A stretch of 42,551 bases of DNA from a bacterium (GCA_021823625.1 JAKANS010000029.1:1-42551), one strand, 5' to 3'. Counted from the first letter of the stretch, positions 9,635 through 19,371 are shown. A program made the numbers and translations. Notes: a model not told the origin generated them from the sequence alone.

Positions 9635-10390
9635 ATGCACCGCTTCTATTTGCCGCCGGATCGCTGCGCGGGCGCGACGCTGACGCTCGAAGGCCCCGAG
9701 GCGCATCACGCGTTGCACGTGCTTCGGCTGGTGATCGGCGAGGTTGTGACGGTGCTGGACGGTGTCGGCCATGAGTTGCGCTGCGCAGTCGCGGCCCTGG
9801 AAAAGCGGCGGGTGACGCTGGCGGTCCGGCAGCGTCGCGACCTTCCCAACCCGAGTTGCGCCGTGACTTTGTTCCAGGGTGTGACCAAGACGCGCAGCAT
9901 GGAACTGGTCGTGCAAAAGGCGACCGAACTGGGCGTGCGCCGGCTGATGCCGGTGCTTTGCGAACGCAGCGTGCCGCAGATCGGGGCCGAGGCGGCGCCG
10001 CGGAAGATCGAGCGCTGGCGCGACATTGCCATCGAGGCGATCAAGCAATGCGGCTCGCCGTGGCTGCCGGACATCGCGCCACCGCGTCCGTTGAAGGAGG
10101 TGCTGGCCGGAGGCGTGCGGGCCGAACTCATGCTGGTCGGCTCGCTCCATCCGGGGGCGACGCACCCGCGCGTGGCGATCGAGGCGTTTCGCGCCCGGCA
10201 CGGGCGGTTGCCGGCGGATGCGGCAATCTGGATCGGGCCGGAAGGCGATTTCACGCCAGCGGAAATCGAAGCGATCTGCGAAGCCGGCACCGTGCCGATC
10301 AGCCTGGGCCCGCTCGTCCTGCGCAGTGAAACCGCTGCGATCTACTGCCTTTCGTTCCTGAGCTACGAACTGCAGGCAGCAGCCGCGTAG
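9635..10390 (+). CDS. rsmE: 16S rRNA (uracil(1498)-N(3))-methyltransferase RsmE
   Basis: A 251-aa SPOUT-class methyltransferase that uses S-adenosylmethionine to methylate U1498 of 16S rRNA. An N-terminal PUA-like domain (MHRFYLP; EAHHALHVLRL) is followed by the trefoil-knot domain. The latter shows KATELGV, CERSVPQ, the SAM loop IGPEGDFT (about 199-206) and LGPLVLRSETAA. Length is typical. GAGGA-like sequence (gaggatc) about 8 nt before the ATG is one of the few recognisable ribosome binding sites in the window. It follows dnaJ by 52 nt; co-occurrence of rsmE with dnaJ is common in bacteria. Confidence 0.94.
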   Translation: MHRFYLPPDRCAGATLTLEGPEAHHALHVLRLVIGEVVTVLDGVGHELRCAVAALEKRRVTLAVRQRRDLPNPSCAVTLFQGVTKTRSMELVVQKATELGVRRLMPVLCERSVPQIGAEAAPRKIERWRDIAIEAIKQCGSPWLPDIAPPRPLKEVLAGGVRAELMLVGSLHPGATHPRVAIEAFRARHGRLPADAAIWIGPEGDFTPAEIEAICEAGTVPISLGPLVLRSETAAIYCLSFLSYELQAAAA

Positions 10391-10458
10391 CTTCAGCGTC
10401 ATTCCAACTTTGCCGGAACCGCTCGCCGGGTCGGTCTCGCCGCGGAGCCAATGCGCCG

Positions 10459-11292
10459 TCAATAGCCCTCTTTGCGCCACCGGCAGCGCCAGCGCCGCCA
10501 GCGTTGCTGCGCCGGGGTGAGCGGCCCGGGATCGACCGGGAGTTCCGGCAAACGCGGAAATGGTTCCAGGCCGCTCAGCTTTCGGGCGGTCTCCACCCAG
10601 TGGCCGTTGTGGTAAATGCGGATGCCATCCAGGCTCGGCACCCGCGGCCAACGCCAGGGCCCGGCGCCCAGCGAAGCACGGTAGTTGTAATGGCAGGGCA
10701 ACAGCGTCAACCGGTCGAAGTACTGCGCGTGCAGAGCTTCGTTCAGCGCCAATTGGTCATCCTGGAGATTGCGAAAACTTCGCCGGCCGCGGCGGAGCAC
10801 TTTCTGCCTGAGTTCGCGTGAGGCGGGCACGTTCCAAAACGTCACGCCGGCATTGACGAAGTTGCTCGTGTACAAGCCGCCCGCCAGGTGGCGTCCGCCG
10901 CCGTGTTCGACGCACGCGCCCACCCAGCCGCCCCGAAGCAGCTCCGGGATCGCCGGCAGTTCCCGCAGACACAGCACGTCATAGCCATCCACCACCAGAG
11001 CGTAATCGGCGTCCAGGTCGTCGATGAATTGCCACCGGCGAAAATCCGCATCCCGCATCGGGTGCGAGAAGGCCGGGTCCGGTGCCCGGAGGTGATAGGT
11101 GATGCCGGCCAGGCGCTGCGCGGGCAGGCGAGCACCGATCACAAAGGCGTGCAGCGGCAGGTGCGGATTCCGCGAGAAGCTCGTAAAAGTGCGATCGAGC
11201 TTTTCCGCGTGCGACCCGTAAACGACGGTAACGACCGCCTGGGTCGGGGCACGGGCTGCCGACAAGGCTGGCGCGTTCGAAGGTTCACTCAT
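10459..11292 (-). CDS. GT8-like glycosyltransferase
   Basis: A 277-aa protein with features of GT-A fold glycosyltransferases related to GT8. It shows an N-terminal nucleotide-binding strand (VVTVVYGSH), a DGYD motif at about 102-105 in the position of the metal-binding DxD (ALVVDGYDVLCL), NAGVTFWN (about 148-155), the acceptor-side DDQLALNE and a C-terminal IYHNGHW. No signal peptide or membrane segment, so it is probably cytoplasmic. It is the third gene of a minus-strand cluster, 12 nt after the methyltransferase gene. Donor and acceptor cannot be predicted. The match is by motif only. Confidence 0.68.
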   Translation of the reverse strand: MSEPSNAPALSAARAPTQAVVTVVYGSHAEKLDRTFTSFSRNPHLPLHAFVIGARLPAQRLAGITYHLRAPDPAFSHPMRDADFRRWQFIDDLDADYALVVDGYDVLCLRELPAIPELLRGGWVGACVEHGGGRHLAGGLYTSNFVNAGVTFWNVPASRELRQKVLRRGRRSFRNLQDDQLALNEALHAQYFDRLTLLPCHYNYRASLGAGPWRWPRVPSLDGIRIYHNGHWVETARKLSGLEPFPRLPELPVDPGPLTPAQQRWRRWRCRWRKEGY

Positions 11293-11304
11293 TTCGCGAT
11301 CCGG

Positions 11305-12267
11305 TCACTTCCTCGCGCGACGATAGGCCGTGCGGTTGGCGAAGGAAAGGCTGCGCAAGAATCGGCGTTGGCGCAGCGGCGTGATCCAACCGGCCAGCCT
11401 CGGCAGCAACTCCCGGCAGAACGATTCGGGAAAGCGTTTCAAAAGCCAGCCGGCCAATCCGCCGCCGGTGGTGGTGGCCGCGAGCGGTTTGAGGGGGGAG
11501 CCGTCGTGCCATTGGGCCGTGTAATCGCTCTGCTGCGGCCAGTTCTGGAAGGGCTCGACCGAGGCGATCTTGCGAGCCTGCACGAACAGCAGCACCGGGG
11601 CGTCGTTGACCAGCAGCACGCGCTGGCCGATCTGTGCCGGATCGCTCACGTCCCACCGGGTGCCGGTGATGGGAAAGGCGTACTTGACGCCGAACAAGCT
11701 CGCGAAACCTGCCGTGTCCACCATCGCCTGAAACCGCTCGATCTGGAACCCGTTCGCCGGTCCGAACGCGCGCCAGAACAGCTCGGGGCTGAACTGGTAG
11801 AAGCCGTGTCCACAGTAGTTGTTTGCCGGGGTGAAAAACACCACGCGGCCGCCCGGCTTCGCCAATTGCATGCAACTCGCCAGTGCCGTCGGCAGATTGA
11901 AAACATGCTCCAGCGTGCCGCCGTCGAGCACCAGGTCGAACTGTTCGCGCCATTCCGGCGGCAACGGTTGGTTCAAGTCGTGAATCAACTCCGCGCCTTC
12001 GTAGGCGGAGGCGTCGCAGGACATGACTTCGGCGGCCCCCAACAGGCGGAAAAACGCACCCGCGCGCCAGGTCGCCGCGTGCAGGCGCCGCTTCATTTCG
12101 GCCTCGGCGGCGGCGGGTTGGGCGCCGTCGAATTCCCGGAGCAAGGCGAGGAGCCGTTCGGGGCCGACCCAGAGATCCTGTCGGCCGAGGGTGAGAACCT
12201 TCTCGAACGAAGCGCCGGATCGGCGGGCTTCCAGCAGAAAACGAATCGACTCGGCGGTTAATCCCAT
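11305..12267 (-). CDS. SAM-dependent methyltransferase-like protein
   Basis: A 320-aa protein whose middle part (about 75-160) looks like a class I methyltransferase: strands around AEVMSCDASAYEGAE and FDLVLDGGTLEHV (post-I/motif II-like), then LAKPGGRVVFFTPANNYCG. The glycine-rich SAM motif I is not obvious, so either the fold is divergent or the protein acts differently. The long C-terminal part (about 230-320) has no recognised domain. Its place between two glycosyltransferase genes suggests modification of a surface glycan or glycolipid. Confidence 0.6.
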   Translation of the reverse strand: MGLTAESIRFLLEARRSGASFEKVLTLGRQDLWVGPERLLALLREFDGAQPAAAEAEMKRRLHAATWRAGAFFRLLGAAEVMSCDASAYEGAELIHDLNQPLPPEWREQFDLVLDGGTLEHVFNLPTALASCMQLAKPGGRVVFFTPANNYCGHGFYQFSPELFWRAFGPANGFQIERFQAMVDTAGFASLFGVKYAFPITGTRWDVSDPAQIGQRVLLVNDAPVLLFVQARKIASVEPFQNWPQQSDYTAQWHDGSPLKPLAATTTGGGLAGWLLKRFPESFCRELLPRLAGWITPLRQRRFLRSLSFANRTAYRRARK

Positions 12268-12302
12268 AGGCGCACCTGAGAGTGCCGGGCGTCAGCGCGG
12301 AT

Positions 12303-13406
12303 TCAAGCCTGCGCCCCGCGGGCCTGGGCCTCCAGCCAGTCGCACGCTGGCGGCAGCACCTGGCTCCAATGAAAGGTCTTGGCGCGCTCCCAGGCGGCGA
12401 CACGATGCCGTTGATACCGCTCCGGGTCGCGCGTCAGGAACTCGATCGCCCCGGCCAGGGCCTCCGGTGTTTCCTGCGGCGTGACGATGCCGGTCTGGTC
12501 GTCCAGCGTGGACTCGATCAGGCCCGCCACCGGATAGACCACCGCGGACGTGCCCATCGCATTGGCCTCGATGACATTCAAGCCCCAGCCTTCGCGCAAG
12601 GAGGTGTGCAAGAGCAGGTGTGCCTCGCGCAACCGGGCGTCCTTCGCCGCCTCGGGCAGCGCGCCGGTGAATTCGACCGGCCAGCGGTCCGCAAGTCTGG
12701 CGGCGAGTTCCCGCAAGGAGGATTCGATCACGCCGCTGCCCACCACCGTCAGGCGCGCGTCCACCCCGCGTTGGCGCAGGAGCGCGTAAGCGCGGATGGC
12801 GTGGTCCACCCGTTTGTTGGGTGCCAGCCGCGAAACGACGATCAGGCGCACGGGCGGCGTGAGCGGTTTGTCCGGCAAGGCAGGCAGGGCCTGCGTGTCC
12901 ACGCCGTAAGGAATCAACTGCACGCGCCGCACGCCGATTTGTTCCAGCAGGATTTTCGTGGACGCGGAGGCGGTCCAAAACTGCGTGTTCCGGTAGAGCC
13001 AGAGCATCCGCTTCTCCTGCCAGCGGCCGAAGGCGGCGGTGAGCGGGCGGTAGAAGGACTTCCAGATCGGTCCCAAAACTTCGTGGATGTAGGCGACGCA
13101 ATTCGTGCCGCACCACCAGGGCGCGAACCACGGCAGACCGTGGTGCTGGTCAATCACCAGGTCGAAGCGCGGCTGGCGGCGAACCCAGCGGCGCGCCGCG
13201 AAAATCGCGCTGCCCTTGCCCCCGGCACGGACGATGCGGATGCCGCGCAGGTCTTCCTCCGCCGGCGCACCCGGAAACGCGAAGGTGAACCAGACGACTT
13301 CATGCCCGCGCGCGCGCAAGGCGGCGAGGTAACCTTCGGTCACGCGCTCCGCCCCGCCGGCCAGCGGGTTCTTCGGGTCGCGCCAATTCAGCATCAAGAA
13401 ACGCAT
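12303..13406 (-). CDS. Glycosyltransferase family 4 protein
   Basis: A 367-aa GT-B fold retaining glycosyltransferase. The N-terminus has the GT4 acceptor-domain loop NPLAGGAERV and RGHEVVWFT. The C-terminal donor domain has RLIVVSRLAPNKRVDHAI, LTVVGSG, the E-x7-E region SLREGWGLNVIEANAMGT (about 270-287) and VYPVAGLIE. No membrane segment. It is the first gene of a three-gene minus-strand cluster, so it would initiate or extend a surface polysaccharide or glycolipid that the following proteins modify. Confidence 0.88.
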   Translation of the reverse strand: MRFLMLNWRDPKNPLAGGAERVTEGYLAALRARGHEVVWFTFAFPGAPAEEDLRGIRIVRAGGKGSAIFAARRWVRRQPRFDLVIDQHHGLPWFAPWWCGTNCVAYIHEVLGPIWKSFYRPLTAAFGRWQEKRMLWLYRNTQFWTASASTKILLEQIGVRRVQLIPYGVDTQALPALPDKPLTPPVRLIVVSRLAPNKRVDHAIRAYALLRQRGVDARLTVVGSGVIESSLRELAARLADRWPVEFTGALPEAAKDARLREAHLLLHTSLREGWGLNVIEANAMGTSAVVYPVAGLIESTLDDQTGIVTPQETPEALAGAIEFLTRDPERYQRHRVAAWERAKTFHWSQVLPPACDWLEAQARGAQA

Positions 13407-13444
13407 CGTGTCCGGCCTCCCATCGTCCGGCCGGAAAGCGATGC

Positions 13445-13473
13445 CTTATCTCCGCTCGGCGACGGTCTGACAA
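13445..13473 (-). promoter_or_regulatory. Putative promoter of the glycosyltransferase cluster
   Basis: On the minus strand TTGTCA (13468-13473), a 17-bp spacer and GATAAG (13445-13450) lie 38 nt before the GT4 ATG. Match to a sigma70 consensus is moderate. The gene-free stretch 13407-13727 otherwise holds the forward -10 box at 13669 and nothing else I can identify. Confidence 0.4.
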
Positions 13474-13668
13474 TGGTAAAAAGGATTTTCACCTGTTCGA
13501 GGCGTTCGCTTTGGCTCCAGCCTGGTCGGCCCGCCCAGTCAAGACCGACACAGCCATGCAGCATGGGTGCACTGACATGGCCGGCGATCGGCTCTTGCAG
13601 TCTGTAAAGGTCGCTACGGATGACGCTTCTAATTTTCGCCCCAACGGTTTGCGAGTTGATTCGGCACG

Positions 13669-13674
13669 TATAAT
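13669..13674 (+). promoter_or_regulatory. Perfect TATAAT -10 box for the large secreted protein
   Basis: TATAAT lies 53 nt before the ATG at 13728. The hexamer 17 bp upstream (GGTTTG) is a poor -35, so activation or another sigma factor may be needed. The start itself is preceded only by a weak purine-rich aaaaagaa. Confidence 0.45.
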
Positions 13675-13727
13675 GCGGTAGAAGGAAGCGCAAACCGCTT
13701 GAGAAACATCGAACAAAAAGAACCGCT

Positions 13728-16700
13728 ATGCCAAACCGCCTACTGTTCTTCCGACGACTTGCAGCGGTGTCCGTTGCGCTTGTCGCCGCCGCCGTCAGTC
13801 GACCGGAGACTTTGCTGAACATCGACTTCGGCACCGGCACCGCGAGCCAGAAGGCCGGCCCCGCGGCCGTTGGCCAAACCGCGAACGACTTCTGGAATCT
13901 ATACAGCCGGGACGACGGGGCCGGCGGGTTTCGAACATTCGGGGAACTCACCGAACTCAAATGGGCTGACGGTTCGCTCTCGCCGGTGGACCTGGTAATC
14001 ACCAACGCGGCCAGTGCCGGTGCATCGAGCGCTGCGGATCCGATGTTCGCGACTTACCTGTACCCGTCGCCGAACGGTGACACTGACATCAAGTTAACGC
14101 TGAGCCAGGTGCCGTCGGGGCACTACGATCTTTACCTGTACGGCCACGGCCTTCGCGACACCGAAGACGGCGTGTTCGAAGTGGAGGCTTTCGGGACCGC
14201 TTACGGCACGAAGAGTGTTAGTTCAGCGCCGGGCTGGAACGCTAATTACTGGCGGGAGAGTGTCCATTACGTGCGTTTCCCCGATGTGGTTTCCGACGGC
14301 CATGGCACGCTGACGGTGACCGTGAAACCCGGCATAAGCGGCACAGCGGTTCTCAACGGTCTCCAGTTGGTCGGGAAGGATGATGCCCAGCCCGCCGAGC
14401 TTTTCGTGGCGGTCGAAGAAGGCGCTATTCCGAGCGACAACGGCAGTTCCCAAGGAGCCGCTTGGGGCGATTACGACAATGACGGAAAGCTCGATCTCTT
14501 CGTCACCGATTCCGCGGGTCTGGATCGCCTGTATCACAACGAAGGAAATGGTATGTTCCAATTAACGTCCGACGTGGTGCCGCCGGCTCCGGGTGGCTCT
14601 CATGGCTGTGCGTGGGGCGATTTCGACAACGACGGTCGGCTGGATCTGCTGGTGGGTAAGCGTAGCGGGGCGACCAGTGTCATCTACCGCAACCAAGGTC
14701 ATGGCACGTTCGGGCTGCTCTCGGAAGCCGCCTTTCCTGCGGCGGCGGGCGACACCGTTGGAGCCGCGTGGGGGGACTTCGACCAGGACGGATATCTTGA
14801 CGTGTTCCTGACCGACCTGACCGGCAAGAACCGTCTCTTCAAGAACCACGCGGGCCAGTCCTTCACGTTGGTGGCGGATTCGCCAACTGCCGAGGTAAGA
14901 TCGGCGGTTGGCGTGGCGTGGGGGGATTACGACCACGATGGCAACCTTGACCTGTTTGTGGCCAACGGGGGTAACCAAGACAATTCGTTATTTCATAATG
15001 TCGGAGGTGCCCTGATCAAGGTAACCGACTCGACGGTGTGCACGGGTGGCGGTTACTCGGTGGGCGCAGCTTGGGGGGATTACGACAACGACGGATTCCT
15101 GGACCTGTTCGTGGCCAACCGCCTTGGGCGAAACTTCCTTTACCACAACAACGGCGACGGCACCTTCTCGGAGATGAAAGCCGGTGCGGTGGTCAACGAT
15201 CGCGGCGACTTCAACGGATGCGCCTGGGCCGACTACGACAATGACGGCTATCTCGACCTTTTCGTGGCCAGCTTCAGCGGCTCGCCCTGCTACATTTACC
15301 ACAACAGCGGTGACGGTACTTTCACGCGCGTCACGACAGAACCTCCGACCCTGGCCGGATCCAGTGGCGACGCCGTGGTCCTGGCGGACTACGATGGCAA
15401 CGGTTTTCTCGATCTGTTTCTCGCCAAATGGGGCGGAGGCCAAAGCCAGCTTTATCGTAACGTTGGCAATGGCAACCACTGGTTGACGCTGCGGCTTTCC
15501 GGAGTGGCTTCAAACCGTTCGGCGATCGGAACCAGGATTCGCCTCAAGACAACCGTAAATGGCTCAGAACGTTGGCAAACGCGCGAGATCAGCAGCGGAG
15601 ACGGCTGGGGCGGTGCTTCGCTGGACGCCCATTTTGGTCTTGGCACAAGCACTACGGCGGAGGCCATTCAAATCCAATGGCCATCGGGAAACTCGCAAGA
15701 ACTGAAAGGGGTGGCCGCTGGCCAAATCCTCACTCTCACCGAAGTGTTGCCGGTGCTGAAGATCGCGCCCAAGAGCGGCTTCTTCTCTGGCGAGGTGATC
15801 GTTGCTTTCACAGTTGCCTTGGAAGGCGCCGAGGCCCGCTACACGCTTGACGGGAGCGAGCCGACGGCCAGTTCCACTCGATATGACGCGCCGTTTACGC
15901 TGACGACCACGGCGCGGGTGCAAGCCCGGTTGTTCAAAGATGGCGCGCCGGCATCGGACGTGGTGAGCGCCGTGTACTTGGACAACCATTGGAACGACGG
16001 GATTCCCGCCGCGTGGCGCGAGCGGTATTGGGGCGCCGAGTGGTTCGCGCAGGCCGCGGCCGGCCCGCTGGCCGACCCCGACAACGACGGTTTCACGAAT
16101 TACCAGGAGTGGCTGGCCGGCACGGATCCCACGAAGCTGGAGTCCAAGCCGGAGCTCGCCCAGCCGCTGCTCAGTTTCAGTCCGAATCCCGGGACATACC
16201 TCGGCGAGGTGGAGGTGAGCATCACGAACTACGTCGCTGGCGTCGTCGTCCGGTACACCTTGGATGGCACGGAACCGACGGTCACTGCCAACGCGTTCCA
16301 GGAGCCGCTGGTGTGTTACCATTCGACCACGGTAAAGGCGCGCGTGTTCGTCAACGGCAACCCGGTTTCCGAAGTGGTCAACGCGGCTTACACGGTCACC
16401 GAAATTGCTCCCAGCATCGTGGCGCAGCCGGTCGGCGGCAGGGCAGTGGAAGGCGCGCCGTTCGAGTTGAGCGTCATGGCGAAAGGCACGCCGCCTTTGG
16501 CTTACCAGTGGTATCGCGACGGCACGGCCTTGGCGGAGGCGACCTCCGCCACGCTCCCCCTGCCTGCAGTGACGCTCGCGATGGCCGGCAGCTACACGGT
16601 GAAAATCAGCAATGCGCAGGGTTCGGTTACCAGCGCGTCGGCAATCCTGGTTGTGAATCCGGCGCCCACACCGCCTACGATTGTCCAGCAACCGGACAAC

Positions 16701-19247
16701 CAGACGGTGGGCGCCGGCGGCACCGCGGTCTTTGCCGTGAAGGCCACCGGGACCGCGCCGCTCACTTATCTCTGGCGGCGGAACGGCAGCATTCTGCCGG
16801 GAGCGAACGGACCGATGCTGGTGTTGACGAACGTCCAGGAAACCCTCGCTGGAAGTTACTACGTGCGGGTGGCCAACCAGCAGGGCTACGTCAACAGCCG
16901 CCCCGTAACGTTGACTGTGACGGACGCGCCGACGCCCCCCGCCATTGTCTCCGCGCCGGAAAGCCTGCTGCGGCTGGAAGGCGAAACGGCGGAGTTCCAC
17001 GTCACGGCCACCGGCAGCGCCCCGCTCCGCTACGAATGGTGGCGGAACGGCGCGGTGCTGCCGGACGCGCAGACTGACACGTTGACCCTCGCCGCGCTCA
17101 AGTGGACCGATGCCGGCGTGTACACCGTCACGGTGAGCAATGATCAAGGTATCGTGACTTCGCCGCCGGCGGTCTTGGAGGTCCGCTCAGCGCAGGTAGG
17201 CGGTACAGTGATCTGCAACAACTACTCGCCGCTGGCCGGCATCGATGCCCCCGTCTTCGACAGCGACGGCACGAACCGCGTGGCTGGCGCGGCCTTCCTG
17301 GCGCAGCTCTACGCCGGACCGGATGCGTCCCACCTTGCGCCAGTCGGGGGAGCGGTGCCCTTCATGACCGGCACCGGGGCTGGCTACGTGGACAAAGGGC
17401 CGGGCGGCAATGTGGTTCAGATTCCCAGTGTGGAACCCGGCGCGCTCGCGTTCGTCCAAATGCGGGCTTGGGAAAGCGCCAGGGGCGCCGACTTTGAAAC
17501 CGCGCTGGCCGGCGGCGGGCGGTGCGGGCGATCGCTGGTCATCCAGGTCCAGACGGGTGGCGCCGGGAGTCCGCCGTCCGTACCCGCAGAGTTGGTTGGG
17601 CTGCAGAGTTTCACGGTCGGCGTGGAGGCGGTGCCGCCGGTCCTCGCCATCGTTTCGCCCTTGGCAGGGCCGACGGTTGACGAACGCTTCGCCCTGTCTG
17701 GCACCGTAACGGACAACGGCACGGTGGCGCGGGCGCGGTGGGAATGGAACGGCGAAGACCGCGGGCCGCTCGCCCTGGATGCCGAAGGCCGGTTCAACGT
17801 GGCGGGCTTGCGTCTGCTGCGCGGCGACAACCGGCTCCGTGTCGTGGCGACCGACGTCGCGGGCAACGAGAGCAGCGCCGAAGTGACGGCGACCTGGACG
17901 CCCGCGCGCCGTCTCGAACTCCCCGGTTTTACCGAGGTGAGGGAAGGCCGCCGGGCGGAAGTGCCGATCGTGTTCACCAACGAAGGCAACATCGCCGGCC
18001 TGAGCTTTGCGCTGAACTTCGACCCGGAGACGTTGCGCGATCCGCAACTGATCTGGGCCGACGCCGTGCTCGCGGCGGGCATCGTTCAGGTCAATACCGA
18101 CACGCCCGGCGTGGTGCGGGCGACCGTGTCCCTGCCAGGCGCAAGTCTGCCCGCCGGCGCGCAGCCGCTCGCCACGGCGAGTTTCCGCACCCGGAGCGTG
18201 CCGGAGCGCACTTTGGTGCGCGTGACGCCCGTGGTGCTCGACGTGGCCAACACAGCGGGCAGCCAACTCACGTTCGGCACCGACACCGAAGCGGGCACCA
18301 TCGCCATCAATCCCCGACGACTGGTCGGCGACAACAACGGCAATGACGCGCTCGACATTGGCGACGCCACGCTGATCCAGCGGTTGATCACGCGACTCGA
18401 TCCGCCGCGGACCTGGGACGTCGCGGGCAACGATTTGAACCAGAGCGCCGATCTCGATTCCGGCGACGTGATCAAAGTGCTGCGAGTGCTGGTCGGCCTG
18501 GACCCAGCGCCCGTCCCGCCAGGGCTGATGCGCGCCGGCGGGCAACGGTCAGGCGAGGGCTTGGCCGGGACGCGGCTGGGCACGCCGTCACTGGCGGGGG
18601 TGACCTCGCCATCAAAGCTGTCCCTTGAGGCCGACGTTGCCGGGGCTTCACCCGGCGGCAGCATCACGGTTCGCGTGCGGCTTCAGGACTTGCCGTCCGG
18701 AACCTCGGGAGCCACGTTCCGGCTCCAGTATCCGGTGGCGATTTTCAGCGTGACGGACGCGGCGGCGTGCAAGGTCGGGTCGCTGCTGCCGGCCGGCGTT
18801 TCCGCGCTCTGGAATGTGGACGGGGCGGCGGGTGAAATCAGGTTCGCGGCATCTGGCGCCCAGGCTTGGAACGCGTCGGAAGGTGTGGTGGCCGAAGTGC
18901 AACTCCACGTCTTGCCGGGCGCCACCGGCAAGGCTTGGCCGCTGAGCGTGAATGCCGGCCAGATCGCCGCCGACAACGGCTATGAAGTGCAAACCCTGGC
19001 GACGTCGAGCCTGGAACTGGAGAACTTGACGCCAGTGCTGGAACCCGGTCTTGAGTTCAGTGCCGAGGGCTGGCAGATCGGTTTTACGACCGAGGCGGGG
19101 CGGACTTACGAAGTCGAAGCGTCCACGGACCTGCACACTTGGTCGCCCATCGGGACGGCGGTCGGGACAGGAATGACGCTTCATTTCCTGGACACGGACA
19201 AGGAGCATTACCCCGCTCGCTTTTACCGGCTGAAGCTTGGGCTTTGA
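13728..19247 (+). CDS. Giant secreted multidomain protein (FG-GAP, ASPIC/UnbV, CHB_HEX_C, Ig, cohesin, dockerin)
   Basis: A 1839-aa exported protein. In order: signal peptide (about 1-27); a carbohydrate-binding-like beta domain starting LLNIDFGTG (about 30-225); FG-GAP/VCBS repeats with DYDNDGxLDLF motifs (about 240-578); ASPIC/UnbV domain (about 583-678); two chitobiase/hexosaminidase C-terminal domains with RYTLDGSEPT and RYTLDGTEPT (about 678-750 and 816-891) flanking a calcium-binding DPDNDGFTNYQEW segment (about 782). Then three Ig-like domains (about 895-1155), a cohesin-like domain (about 1395-1528), a dockerin-like pair of DxNxNxxxDxxD repeats (about 1533-1595), a second cohesin-like domain (about 1630-1765) and a C-terminal TYEVEASTDLHTW module (about 1773-1839). 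No catalytic domain is recognised. Likely roles are adhesion or extracellular scaffolding; function is inferred. Confidence 0.88.
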   Translation: MPNRLLFFRRLAAVSVALVAAAVSRPETLLNIDFGTGTASQKAGPAAVGQTANDFWNLYSRDDGAGGFRTFGELTELKWADGSLSPVDLVITNAASAGASSAADPMFATYLYPSPNGDTDIKLTLSQVPSGHYDLYLYGHGLRDTEDGVFEVEAFGTAYGTKSVSSAPGWNANYWRESVHYVRFPDVVSDGHGTLTVTVKPGISGTAVLNGLQLVGKDDAQPAELFVAVEEGAIPSDNGSSQGAAWGDYDNDGKLDLFVTDSAGLDRLYHNEGNGMFQLTSDVVPPAPGGSHGCAWGDFDNDGRLDLLVGKRSGATSVIYRNQGHGTFGLLSEAAFPAAAGDTVGAAWGDFDQDGYLDVFLTDLTGKNRLFKNHAGQSFTLVADSPTAEVRSAVGVAWGDYDHDGNLDLFVANGGNQDNSLFHNVGGALIKVTDSTVCTGGGYSVGAAWGDYDNDGFLDLFVANRLGRNFLYHNNGDGTFSEMKAGAVVNDRGDFNGCAWADYDNDGYLDLFVASFSGSPCYIYHNSGDGTFTRVTTEPPTLAGSSGDAVVLADYDGNGFLDLFLAKWGGGQSQLYRNVGNGNHWLTLRLSGVASNRSAIGTRIRLKTTVNGSERWQTREISSGDGWGGASLDAHFGLGTSTTAEAIQIQWPSGNSQELKGVAAGQILTLTEVLPVLKIAPKSGFFSGEVIVAFTVALEGAEARYTLDGSEPTASSTRYDAPFTLTTTARVQARLFKDGAPASDVVSAVYLDNHWNDGIPAAWRERYWGAEWFAQAAAGPLADPDNDGFTNYQEWLAGTDPTKLESKPELAQPLLSFSPNPGTYLGEVEVSITNYVAGVVVRYTLDGTEPTVTANAFQEPLVCYHSTTVKARVFVNGNPVSEVVNAAYTVTEIAPSIVAQPVGGRAVEGAPFELSVMAKGTPPLAYQWYRDGTALAEATSATLPLPAVTLAMAGSYTVKISNAQGSVTSASAILVVNPAPTPPTIVQQPDNQTVGAGGTAVFAVKATGTAPLTYLWRRNGSILPGANGPMLVLTNVQETLAGSYYVRVANQQGYVNSRPVTLTVTDAPTPPAIVSAPESLLRLEGETAEFHVTATGSAPLRYEWWRNGAVLPDAQTDTLTLAALKWTDAGVYTVTVSNDQGIVTSPPAVLEVRSAQVGGTVICNNYSPLAGIDAPVFDSDGTNRVAGAAFLAQLYAGPDASHLAPVGGAVPFMTGTGAGYVDKGPGGNVVQIPSVEPGALAFVQMRAWESARGADFETALAGGGRCGRSLVIQVQTGGAGSPPSVPAELVGLQSFTVGVEAVPPVLAIVSPLAGPTVDERFALSGTVTDNGTVARARWEWNGEDRGPLALDAEGRFNVAGLRLLRGDNRLRVVATDVAGNESSAEVTATWTPARRLELPGFTEVREGRRAEVPIVFTNEGNIAGLSFALNFDPETLRDPQLIWADAVLAAGIVQVNTDTPGVVRATVSLPGASLPAGAQPLATASFRTRSVPERTLVRVTPVVLDVANTAGSQLTFGTDTEAGTIAINPRRLVGDNNGNDALDIGDATLIQRLITRLDPPRTWDVAGNDLNQSADLDSGDVIKVLRVLVGLDPAPVPPGLMRAGGQRSGEGLAGTRLGTPSLAGVTSPSKLSLEADVAGASPGGSITVRVRLQDLPSGTSGATFRLQYPVAIFSVTDAAACKVGSLLPAGVSALWNVDGAAGEIRFAASGAQAWNASEGVVAEVQLHVLPGATGKAWPLSVNAGQIAADNGYEVQTLATSSLELENLTPVLEPGLEFSAEGWQIGFTTEAGRTYEVEASTDLHTWSPIGTAVGTGMTLHFLDTDKEHYPARFYRLKLGL

Positions 19248-19281
19248 CCCATCGCGGTTCGCTCACGACGGAGAAACTGCT

Positions 19282-19314
19282 GCGCTCCCGGACCTGCTCA
19301 TCGTCCGGGAGCGC
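19282..19314. terminator. 12-bp stem hairpin between convergent genes
   Basis: A perfect 12-bp stem (19282-19293 with 19303-19314) and a 9-nt loop sit between two converging genes, 34 nt after the forward stop and 57 nt after the reverse stop. T-tracts are short on both sides (cggttt on plus, agcagttt on minus), so it is a plausible bidirectional terminator of modest strength. Confidence 0.6.
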
Positions 19315-19371
19315 CGGTTTCGGAGCCGTGGCGGGTCGAAGTCGGGCCGTGGTTTCGTGAGCGCTGGTGGC

